Position numbers and translations under genes: made by a program. From CAZFBR01 sp035353495 [NCBI: uncultured bacterium] (GTDB taxonomy: Bacteria; DAOPZR01), in assembly GCA_964517215.1 (NCBI GenBank), contig CAZFBR010000181.1, forward strand, positions 1 to 7,222: a DNA stretch of 7,222 bases. Reading direction: 5' to 3'. The stretch's first letter is position 1. Every line of letters starts with the position of its first letter. Below are positions 1 to 5,724 of this stretch, piece by piece. Below the pieces are notes generated by a model. It did no database searches and was not told the DNA's origin. It saw only the letters and a program-made list of their open reading frames with translations.

Positions 1-561
1 ATCCAGCTGCAGCTCAAGCTGGAGAAGATCGAATGCAATCCTCAGTTTGTGCAGATTGTTCCGCCGAACGACATGGTGGTGCTGATCACCCTCGAGACCA
101 AGGTCGGCGAGGTCGAGGGGATGACCAATTTGTGCATTTTTTATATCGTGTTGGAGCTGATCATCGGCAAACTGTCGGCGCAGTTCTGGTATGCGGCGGT
201 GCGGCGGCACACCTCGAAGGAGCACCAGAAGCGGCTGCGTTCGCGCATGACCGAGGTGGAAATCCCCGTTGTTGCGGAAGTCGGGACGACCAGCGCGTCG
301 CTGCGCGAACTGCTGGACCTGAACCGGGGCGATGTGCTCAAGCTCGACCAGAAATTCGGGACGCCGATGCGGGTGCAGGTCAACGGCGAGTACAAGTTCA
401 CCGCCATGCCGGGGGTGCACGGCGGCAAGAAGGCGATGCAGGTGGCGGAGCTGATGCAGTATTCGGAAGAGGAACTGATCACGCGGGAACATGCGGGGGA
501 TGTCGACGCGAACGGGATGGCGGCGATTGATGCCGCCGGTAAACCAGGAGGCCCGAAATGA
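1..561 (+). CDS. fliM: Flagellar motor switch protein FliM, C-terminal part (5' end cut off by the window)
   Basis: FliM is the middle C-ring protein of the flagellar rotor. It binds FliG above and FliN/FliY below, and its N-terminus (outside this window) docks CheY-P. The reading frame is open from base 1 and gives 186 residues. Residues 14-24 (NPQFVQIVPPN) and the following VVLITLETKVG stretch are typical of the end of the FliM middle domain. Residues of about 85-151 (EIPVVAEVGTTSASLRELL, then VNGEYKF) form the C-terminal SpoA/FliN-like domain. A polar tail of about 30 residues follows, longer than I would expect. The stop overlaps the next start as ATGA, so fliY is probably translationally coupled. 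Odd: in the segment usually reading CIPY...EP, this protein has CIFY (Phe codon 139-141) and EL (Leu codon 157-159). Identification rests on family recall and on the fliY neighbour. Confidence 0.96.
   Translation: MQLQLKLEKIECNPQFVQIVPPNDMVVLITLETKVGEVEGMTNLCIFYIVLELIIGKLSAQFWYAAVRRHTSKEHQKRLRSRMTEVEIPVVAEVGTTSASLRELLDLNRGDVLKLDQKFGTPMRVQVNGEYKFTAMPGVHGGKKAMQVAELMQYSEEELITREHAGDVDANGMAAIDAAGKPGGPK
546..551 (+). promoter_or_regulatory. Shine-Dalgarno site of fliY, inside the end of fliM
   Basis: A perfect AGGAGG lies six bases before ATG 558, inside the last codons of fliM. With the ATGA stop/start overlap it fixes the fliY start and implies coupled translation of the two rotor proteins. Confidence 0.9.
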
Positions 562-1646
562 CGGCAAGTGCAGGCGGCAACATCCTGTCGCAGGACGAAA
601 TCGACGCGCTGCTGAAACAGAGCGACAGCGTCAGCAGCGAAAGCGGCAACGGCGGCGGCATTTCGGCCGACGACTGCCAGAAACTCGCGGTCTTTTACGG
701 CAAGTCGGTGGATGCGGTGGCGACGGTGCTCAACACCTTCGTCAGCAAGAGCGTCGACCTGGGAGTGCCGCAGGTGGCGACCATCGGCCGTGACGACGTG
801 CCCGGCCTGATCAGCGGGCTGAAAGTGGTCATGTCCGCGGCCTATCAGGAGGGGCTGCCCGGCCAGTTCGTGCTGATCACCAGCGAGGAAGTGGCGGGGG
901 TGCTGGCCTCGCTGATGATGGGGGAGGAGGGGCGCAAGCCCGACGAACTGACGGAGCTCTATCTGTCCGGCCTGGTGGAAGTGACCAACCAGATGCTCGG
1001 TTCGATGACCAATACGATGGCCGGCCAGCTGCAGGGCATGACCGTGGTCACGGGCATTCCGCAGGTCGAAGTCAGCGATTTGTCGGCGGCGGACAAGTAT
1101 CCGGTGCTGGGACAGGCCACCGCGGTCAAGATCAGCTACAAGATTGACATTGGCGGGCTGGTCAGCGGCGAACTGATCCAGCTGGACACCATCGAGCAGG
1201 CCCAGAAGATTTTGGAACGGATCAAGGGCGCGGCGCCCAAGGCGGCGCCCGCGGCCGGTGCGCCGGCGCGGGCGGCGGCGCCCGCGGGTGGCGGTGCCGC
1301 ACCGGCGGCGCGGGGGGCGGCCGGCAACGTCAATGTGCAGCCGGTGCAGTTTGCGGCGTTCAACCAGCAGCCGGCGCCGCATACGCCGAGCAATCTCGAC
1401 CTGCTGGTCGATGTGCCGATGCGCGTGACGGTGGAACTCGGCCGCACCCGCATGCGGATCAAGGAAATCCTGAATCTGGGCGGCGGTTCGATCATTGAAC
1501 TGGACAAGCTGGCAGGCGAGCCGGTCGATCTGCTGGTGAACGGCAAGCTGATCGCCAAGGGTGAAGTGGTGGTGATCGACGAGAACTTCGGCGTGCGGGT
1601 GACGGAAATAGTGCCGCCGGCGGAGCGTTTCAACGAAATGCTGTAA
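558..1646 (+). CDS. fliY: Flagellar motor switch phosphatase FliY (CheC-like domain plus FliN domain)
   Basis: FliY is the C-ring protein that replaces FliN in Bacillota. It completes the rotor and dephosphorylates CheY-P at the motor. The 362-residue length is close to Bacillus FliY (about 378). Residues 10-19 (LSQDEIDALL) are the FliM/FliY N-terminal CheY-binding motif. Residues of about 38-222 form the CheC-like domain, with one recognisable E-x2-N phosphatase centre at E141/N144 (VEVTNQMLGS). The position of the first centre, at about 45-48, reads VFYG, so that centre looks lost. Residues 224-256 are an Ala/Pro/Gly linker. Residues of about 280-352 are a highly conserved SpoA/FliN domain (ELGRT, SIIELDKLAGEPVD, VVVIDENFGVRVTEI). 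ATG 558 has a strong AGGAGG six bases upstream and overlaps the fliM stop. Annotation as plain FliN would miss the N-terminal two thirds. Confidence 0.97.
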   Translation: MTASAGGNILSQDEIDALLKQSDSVSSESGNGGGISADDCQKLAVFYGKSVDAVATVLNTFVSKSVDLGVPQVATIGRDDVPGLISGLKVVMSAAYQEGLPGQFVLITSEEVAGVLASLMMGEEGRKPDELTELYLSGLVEVTNQMLGSMTNTMAGQLQGMTVVTGIPQVEVSDLSAADKYPVLGQATAVKISYKIDIGGLVSGELIQLDTIEQAQKILERIKGAAPKAAPAAGAPARAAAPAGGGAAPAARGAAGNVNVQPVQFAAFNQQPAPHTPSNLDLLVDVPMRVTVELGRTRMRIKEILNLGGGSIIELDKLAGEPVDLLVNGKLIAKGEVVVIDENFGVRVTEIVPPAERFNEML

Positions 1647-1655
1647 GCGGAACCG

Positions 1656-1681
1656 CCCGCCCGCCGGTGACGGCGGGCGGG
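1656..1681 (+). promoter_or_regulatory. Strong GC hairpin after fliY with a GNRA-type loop
   Basis: Ten bases after the fliY stop, CCCGCCCGCCG (1656-1666) and CGGCGGGCGGG (1671-1681) pair perfectly over 11 bp around a GTGA loop, which would be a GNRA tetraloop in RNA. No T-tract follows (the next bases are TCAAGGCC), so it is not a canonical intrinsic terminator, and the operon continues beyond it. A partial terminator, an mRNA 3'-end stabiliser for fliM-fliY, or an attenuator before fliO are all possible. The structure is seen; the role is inferred. Confidence 0.6.
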
Positions 1682-1685
1682 TCAA

Positions 1686-1725
1686 GGCCGCGGCGGGGAC
1701 CGCGGCCGCCGGGTGGGCGCCCGGC
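1686..1725 (+). repeat. Two further inverted repeats in the fliY-fliO gap
   Basis: GGCCGCGG (1686-1693) pairs with CCGCGGCC (1700-1707) around a 6-base loop. Directly after it, GCCGGG (1708-1713) pairs with CCCGGC (1720-1725) around another 6-base loop. With the 1656-1681 hairpin they make three consecutive stem-loops between the fliY stop and fliO. Short palindromes are expected by chance in DNA this GC-rich, so only the end-to-end arrangement is notable. There is no T-tract and no recognisable promoter. Confidence 0.45.
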
Positions 1726-1780
1726 GCATGAACCGGGTGGCGGGGGACCGTCAGCGGGGTTAATGGGGGGAATGGGAGAC

Positions 1781-2359
1781 ATGGGGGATACACACGGACG
1801 CCGTCCGGCGTCACGGTCAGCACGATGGCTGTTTTTCATAACGCTCTGGGTGCTCGGGTTCGGGCCGGTGGCGGTGTACCCGTGCGCGGAGGCGCCGGCA
1901 CTGGCGGTCGGCCAGGGGGGCGGCGGCGGCGATGCCGCAGGCTCGGCGGCGGTTGCGGCTGAGGCGCCGCGGCTGGCCGACGGCGCCGCGCTGGGCAGCG
2001 GCATGGAATTCAGCGTTGCCGGCCTGTTCGTCAAAGTGGTGCTGGTGCTGGGCTTCATCTGCGGCCTGATCTACGGCATCTTCTGGCTGATCGCGAAAAA
2101 GGGGCGGGCCCGCAGCGGGCGCTACGGGCTGATGCGGCTGGTGGAAACGCTGCCGCTCGGGCAGAACCGGCATATCGGCATTGTGGAAGTGGCGCAGCGC
2201 TATTTTGTCGTCGGGATCGGCGACCACAGCATCAATCCGATCGCCGAACTGGACGCGTCCGACGTGGCGGGCCTGGCGGCGAAGGATGAGGCCGTGCCGG
2301 CGCCGGATTTTCTGGCATTCTTCAACGACAAGGTCCGGCGGCTGAAACGCGGCCGGTAG
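1781..2359 (+). CDS. fliO: Flagellar biosynthesis protein FliO (FliZ in Bacillus)
   Basis: FliO is a small membrane protein that helps assemble the FliP ring of the flagellar export gate and is not kept in the finished channel. From ATG 1781 it is 192 residues. Residues 1-16 are basic (GRRPASRSARW), 17-34 are hydrophobic and look like a signal peptide ending near AEA (36-38), and 40-73 are Ala/Gly-rich, presumably exported. One clear membrane span lies at about 78-104 (FSVAGLFVKVVLVLGFICG onward), followed by the basic AKKGRARSGR. The conserved cytoplasmic FliO core is at 114-147 (LMRLVETLPLGQNRHIGIVEV, YFVVGIG). The start is uncertain: in-frame ATGs also occur at 1763 and 1772. I prefer 1781 because a G-rich stretch ending GGA (1765-1771) lies nine bases upstream. 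Sequence conservation is low, as usual for FliO; position before fliP supports the call. Confidence 0.88.
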   Translation: MGDTHGRRPASRSARWLFFITLWVLGFGPVAVYPCAEAPALAVGQGGGGGDAAGSAAVAAEAPRLADGAALGSGMEFSVAGLFVKVVLVLGFICGLIYGIFWLIAKKGRARSGRYGLMRLVETLPLGQNRHIGIVEVAQRYFVVGIGDHSINPIAELDASDVAGLAAKDEAVPAPDFLAFFNDKVRRLKRGR

Positions 2360-2544
2360 ACACAAGCGCACGGCCCCGGACGCGCCGGCGGGGCGGCGGC
2401 AGCGAGGGCGCAATCCCGCAGCCGCGGTGACGCACGGAACCGAGGCGGCAGCATCGGCGGGCAGGAAGCGAAGCGGCAGCAGGACGTCACGGCGGCGGCG
2501 GAGCGCAGCCGGGACGGCAGCACCACCCTGGGAGGGGGGTTGTC
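2360..2544 (+). other. Non-coding gap between fliO and fliP, ending in the fliP ribosome binding site
   Basis: These 185 GC-rich bases hold no credible gene; frames crossing them give Arg-, Ala- and Gly-rich translations that only run on as shadows of fliP. The octamer CGGCAGCA occurs three times (2446-2453, 2474-2481, 2515-2522). GCCCCG (2373-2378) can pair with CGGGGC (2389-2394). The gap ends in GGAGGGGGG (2531-2539), a strong Shine-Dalgarno site that fixes ATG 2545 of fliP. I recognise no promoter or terminator. Confidence 0.6.
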
Positions 2545-3363
2545 ATGTTCTATCGTGTGTGGGTCAGTATGTTGTTGCTGCTGCTGGCAGCGACGCCGGT
2601 CCTGGCGGCGCCGGCGGCGACCGTGCCGGCGGCGGATCTTGCCGGCGCTGCCGCGGGGGCGGCGGCGGGCACTCCGGTGCCGCTGCCGCAGGTGTCGGTC
2701 GGGTTTGCGCCCGCGCAGACGCCCGAGGATGTGTCGCTCGGCCTGCAGATCATCTTCCTGCTCACCATCCTGTCGCTGGCCCCGTCGATCCTCATGATGG
2801 TGACGGCGTTCACCCGCGTCTATATTGTGCTCAATTTCGTGCGCAATGCGCTGGCGACGCAGCAGCTGCCGCCGCAGCAGATCCTTGTCGGGCTGTCGCT
2901 GTTCCTGACCTTTTTCATCATGGCCCCGACCTTCAGCAAAATCAACCAGGAGGGGCTGCAGCCCTACCTGGCGAAGCAGGTCGACCAGAAGACCGCGATT
3001 GCGGTGACGGTCAAGCACCTGCGCACCTTCATGTTCCGCCAGACGTATGAAAAGGACATTGCGCTGTTCACCAGCATCGGCAACCTGCCGCGCCCGCAGA
3101 ACCGCGAGCAGGTGCCGACCTACGCGCTGGTGCCGGCGTTTATGATCAGCGAGCTGAAGACCGCGTTCACCATGGGGGTGCTGCTGTTCATTCCCTTCAT
3201 GGTCATCGACATGGTGGTGTCATCGGTGCTCATGTCGATGGGCATGATCATGCTGCCGCCGGTGATGATCTCGTTGCCGTTCAAAATCCTGCTGTTCATC
3301 ATGGTCGACGGCTGGAATCTGCTCATCGGGCAGATTGTCGCCAGCTACCATCTGGGAGGATAG
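2545..3363 (+). CDS. fliP: Flagellar export gate protein FliP
   Basis: FliP is the main (pentameric) subunit of the FliPQR export channel through which rod, hook and filament proteins cross the inner membrane. The protein has 272 residues, longer than Bacillus (about 221) or E. coli (245) FliP. Residues 1-22 form a signal peptide (MFYRVWVSMLLLLLAATPVLAA). Residues 23-60 are Ala/Pro-rich and presumably periplasmic. Membrane segments lie at about 64-88, 112-131, 206-226 and 238-262. Family signatures include LSLAPSILMMVTAFTR (76-91), LFLTFFIMAP (119-128), PAFMISELKTAF (197-208) and LPFKILLFIMVDGWNLL (244-260). The methionine loop reads GMIM (233-236) rather than the GMMM I expect. ATG 2545 follows a strong GGAGGGG site, and fliQ starts five bases after the stop. 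Identification is secure. Confidence 0.98.
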   Translation: MFYRVWVSMLLLLLAATPVLAAPAATVPAADLAGAAAGAAAGTPVPLPQVSVGFAPAQTPEDVSLGLQIIFLLTILSLAPSILMMVTAFTRVYIVLNFVRNALATQQLPPQQILVGLSLFLTFFIMAPTFSKINQEGLQPYLAKQVDQKTAIAVTVKHLRTFMFRQTYEKDIALFTSIGNLPRPQNREQVPTYALVPAFMISELKTAFTMGVLLFIPFMVIDMVVSSVLMSMGMIMLPPVMISLPFKILLFIMVDGWNLLIGQIVASYHLGG

Positions 3364-3367
3364 CGCC

Positions 3368-3637
3368 ATGGACCAGACCACGGCGATGTATGTGGTGCAG
3401 GAGGCGCTGCTCGTCGCCATCCTCATTTCCACGCCCATGCTCGGACTGTCGATGGTGGTCGGCCTGGCCATTTCCATCTTCCAGACGACGACTTCGATCC
3501 AGGAGCAGACGCTGACGTTTGTGCCGAAGATCCTCGCCATCCTGCTGGCGGCGGCGGTGTTCGGCAACTGGATGCTGGGGTATGCGGTTGACTACACGGT
3601 GCGGCTGTGGTCCATGCTGCCCCAGGTCACGCCGTAG
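3368..3637 (+). CDS. fliQ: Flagellar export gate protein FliQ
   Basis: FliQ is a small helical-hairpin subunit (four copies in solved gates) wrapped around the FliP/FliR core of the flagellar export channel. The protein has 89 residues, the typical family length. Two hydrophobic segments, about 13-37 (ALLVAILISTPMLGLSMVVG) and 54-74 (VPKILAILLAAAVFGNWML), flank the conserved FQTTTSIQEQTLTFVPK loop (39-55). ATG 3368 was chosen over an upstream in-frame TTG (3335), which would extend back into fliP. ATG 3368 has GGGAGGA (3354-3360) seven bases before it and gives the usual MDQ-type N-terminus. The gap from the fliP stop is only four bases, and the fliQ stop lies in the fliR ribosome binding site, so translation of the three is likely coupled. 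Confidence 0.98.
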   Translation: MDQTTAMYVVQEALLVAILISTPMLGLSMVVGLAISIFQTTTSIQEQTLTFVPKILAILLAAAVFGNWMLGYAVDYTVRLWSMLPQVTP

Positions 3638-3647
3638 GAGCGGGCGC

Positions 3648-4436
3648 ATGGCCCTGACGCTGCAGGCGCTGGTGGACAACGTCCAGCTGCTGTTCCTGGT
3701 ATTTCTCCGCGTGGGCGCGATGTTTTTCGAGACGCCGTTTCTCGGCAGCCGGATGGTGCCGCTGCAGATCCGCGGCGCCATCGCCTTCATGGTGACCCTG
3801 ATCAGTTTCCCGGTGATCCAGGCGGGCGGCTATCAGTTTCCCAACGGCGATTTCCCCGCGCTGGCGGCGGCGGCGGTGAACGAACTGGCCATCGGGCTGG
3901 CGCTCGGCTTCATCGCCAACCTCTACATGATGGCCTTCCAGCTCTCCGGCCAGTTTTTCTCCGTCCAGCTCGGGTTCGGCATCGTCGAGGTCATGGACCC
4001 GATGGCGGAAATCTCGGTTCCCATCATCGGCCAGCTGCTGTCGCTCTTTGCAACCCTGATTTTCATCGCCATTGACGGGCACCGGCTGCTGCTGGAGGCG
4101 GTAATCCGCAGCTTCCGCGTCTGCCCGAACTTCTCGATGGCCGCGACGGGCGGGATGCTGGAGATGCTCGGCGGCATGATGCGCGGCCTGTTTGAGATCT
4201 CATTTGTGCTGGCCGCCCCGGTAATGGGGACGGTATTCGTGGTCGAGGTGGCGCTGGGCGTGCTCACCCGCGCGGCCCCGCAGATGAATGTGATGATGCT
4301 CGGCTTTCCGATCAAGATCGTCTTCGGCCTGCTGATCCTGGTCGCGGTCATGCCGCAGATCGGCATGCTGACCGAACAGCTGTTCGACCTGATGTTCCGC
4401 GACGCGGCGCGCTTCCTGCAGGTGATGGCCGGATGA
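3648..4436 (+). CDS. fliR: Flagellar export gate protein FliR
   Basis: FliR is the single-copy subunit that closes the FliP ring of the export channel. The protein has 262 residues, normal for the family, and is almost wholly hydrophobic with about six membrane segments (near 9-25, 41-58, 69-100, 123-147, 180-206 and 215-238). Typical FliR stretches are FLRVGAMFFETPFLGSR, the NELAIGLALGFIANL segment, the GFGIVEVMDP loop and LTRAAPQMNVMMLGFPIKI near the C-terminus. ATG 3648 was chosen because AGGAG (3636-3640), which overlaps the fliQ stop, lies seven bases upstream; the open frame extends further upstream but only inside fliQ. The stop overlaps the flhB start as ATGA. In some clostridia fliR and flhB are fused; here they are separate and in different frames. 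Confidence 0.98.
   Translation: MALTLQALVDNVQLLFLVFLRVGAMFFETPFLGSRMVPLQIRGAIAFMVTLISFPVIQAGGYQFPNGDFPALAAAAVNELAIGLALGFIANLYMMAFQLSGQFFSVQLGFGIVEVMDPMAEISVPIIGQLLSLFATLIFIAIDGHRLLLEAVIRSFRVCPNFSMAATGGMLEMLGGMMRGLFEISFVLAAPVMGTVFVVEVALGVLTRAAPQMNVMMLGFPIKIVFGLLILVAVMPQIGMLTEQLFDLMFRDAARFLQVMAG
4420..4425 (+). promoter_or_regulatory. Probable ribosome binding site of flhB, inside fliR
   Basis: AGGTGA lies seven bases before ATG 4433, within the last codons of fliR. It matters because it supports the early flhB start and so the unusual N-terminal extension. The match to AGGAGG is imperfect (T at the fourth base), and ATGA coupling may add to it. Confidence 0.6.
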
Positions 4437-5689
4437 TGCTGCCGCCGTTTGCCCCGCGGGACTGCCGGCGCGCCCGGTCCTGTCCGCCGGCCACGACGCC
4501 GGCGGCGGCAACCGGTCTGCCGGCGACTGACGCCAGTTGGCACCTGCTGCCGCCGCGGCCGGACACAGCGGCGGCCCTGGTCCTCGCCACGTTCGACCTG
4601 CAGCGGTTCGGTGCGGAAGAGGACGGGCGCACCGAGGACCCGACCGCCCGCAAGATGGGCAAGGCCCGGGAGAAGGGGCAGGTCGCCAAGACCAATGAAC
4701 TGCCGCTGGCGGCGGGTTTGCTGACGAGTTTTATCGGGCTCTATTTCTACCTGCCCTTCGTCTGGCGGGAACTGGGTGCGCTGCTGCGGCGCTATCTGTC
4801 GCCCGCCATGCTGATCGAGCTGACGCCGGCGACGGTGGGGGTGCTGCTGCTGCAGCTGCTGTGGACGACGACGCTGATCTGCGCGCCGGCGCTGATCATT
4901 GCCATGGTGACGGGGGTGGTGGCGAACCTGCTCCAGGTCGGCTTTCTCTTCACCCTGGAGCCGCTCAAGCCGGACTTCCAGAAGATCATGCCGACCTGGG
5001 AGCGGCTGACCAAGCAGATGCTGATCAGCAAGCAGACGGTGATGAACCTGCTCAAGGCGGTGTTCAAGCTCACGGTGATCGGCTGGCTTGCCTACACGGA
5101 CATCACGGCCATGCTGGCGCCGATGCTGGAGAGCATCCACCAGGGGATCATGGGCGGCACGGCGCTGTTCCTCGACACCGCGCTCGGCATCGGGCTGAAG
5201 GCGTCGCTGTTTCTGCTGCTGCTGGCGCTGGCCGACTGGTGGTTCCAGCGGCGCGAGCACAAGGAACAGCTGATGATGACCAAGCAGGAGGTCAAGGAGG
5301 AATTCCGCGACCAGGAGGGTGACCCGCACGTCAAGCAGCGGATCCGCCAGCGGGCGCGGGAAATGGCGCAGGCGCGGATGATGCAGGCGGTGCCCGAGGC
5401 GGATGTGGTCATCACCAATCCGACCCACTTCGCGGTGGCGCTGAAATACGACCGCGCGACGATGGTGGCGCCGACGGTGGTGGCCAAGGGGCAGGACTTC
5501 ATCGCGCTGCGGATCCGCGCGCTGGCCACCGAGCACGGGGTGGCGATTTACGAGGATCCGCCGCTGGCCCGCGCGCTGTATGCGGACACGGAACTGGGCG
5601 ACCAGATCCCGGAGCAGCATTTTGCGGCGGTGGCGGAAGTACTGGCCCTGATCTACCGGTCGCGCGGCGGGGCCGCGGCGGCACGGTAA
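4433..5689 (+). CDS. flhB: Flagellar export switch protein FlhB with a long N-terminal extension
   Basis: FlhB sits at the base of the FliPQR channel and switches export from rod/hook to filament substrates after cleaving itself. The protein has 418 residues, against 350-380 usual. Residues 54-59 (FDLQRF) resemble a leader seen in bacillotal FlhB. Residues 67-87 (TEDPTARKMGKAREKGQVAKT) are the canonical start of the family. Four membrane segments lie near 91-112, 134-170, 207-233 and 247-270. The cytoplasmic domain starts with MTKQEVKEEFRDQEGDP (282-298) and carries the autocleavage motif NPTH at 329-332 (cleavage between N329 and P330), followed by FAVALKYD. Residues 1-53 are Pro/Ala/Arg-rich without family resemblance. 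No in-frame ATG, GTG or TTG occurs between the first two codons and Met75, so the extension cannot be trimmed. The start overlaps the fliR stop. Confidence 0.96.
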   Translation: MMLPPFAPRDCRRARSCPPATTPAAATGLPATDASWHLLPPRPDTAAALVLATFDLQRFGAEEDGRTEDPTARKMGKAREKGQVAKTNELPLAAGLLTSFIGLYFYLPFVWRELGALLRRYLSPAMLIELTPATVGVLLLQLLWTTTLICAPALIIAMVTGVVANLLQVGFLFTLEPLKPDFQKIMPTWERLTKQMLISKQTVMNLLKAVFKLTVIGWLAYTDITAMLAPMLESIHQGIMGGTALFLDTALGIGLKASLFLLLLALADWWFQRREHKEQLMMTKQEVKEEFRDQEGDPHVKQRIRQRAREMAQARMMQAVPEADVVITNPTHFAVALKYDRATMVAPTVVAKGQDFIALRIRALATEHGVAIYEDPPLARALYADTELGDQIPEQHFAAVAEVLALIYRSRGGAAAAR

Positions 5690-5724
5690 GGGACGGATAA
5701 CGGGAACGACGGGGGGACGGAAAC

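Noticed and set aside
1656-1681. Intrinsic terminator after fliY
   Set aside because: The stem is strong but no T-tract follows, and the next gene belongs to the same flagellar series, so it is listed as a regulatory hairpin instead.
141-1823. A long open frame on the minus strand (560 codons)
   Set aside because: It lies antisense to fliM and fliY, whose family motifs are unmistakable. Its translation is rich in His, Arg and Gln without domain resemblance. Long antisense frames are expected where the coding strand has mostly G or C at third positions.
1781-1900. FliO as a lipoprotein or Tat substrate
   Set aside because: The Cys near residue 35 is preceded by VYP, which does not fit a lipobox. 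The RR pair near the start (GRRPAS) lacks the rest of the twin-arginine motif.
2427-3050. A plus-strand frame of 207 codons starting in the fliO-fliP gap
   Set aside because: Most of it overlaps fliP in another frame. The translation is Arg-, Ala- and Gly-rich with no hydrophobic pattern or known motif.
4433-4600. A FliR-FlhB fusion, as found in some clostridia
   Set aside because: fliR ends in its own TGA (4434-4436) and flhB is in a different frame, so the two are separate proteins with overlapping ends.
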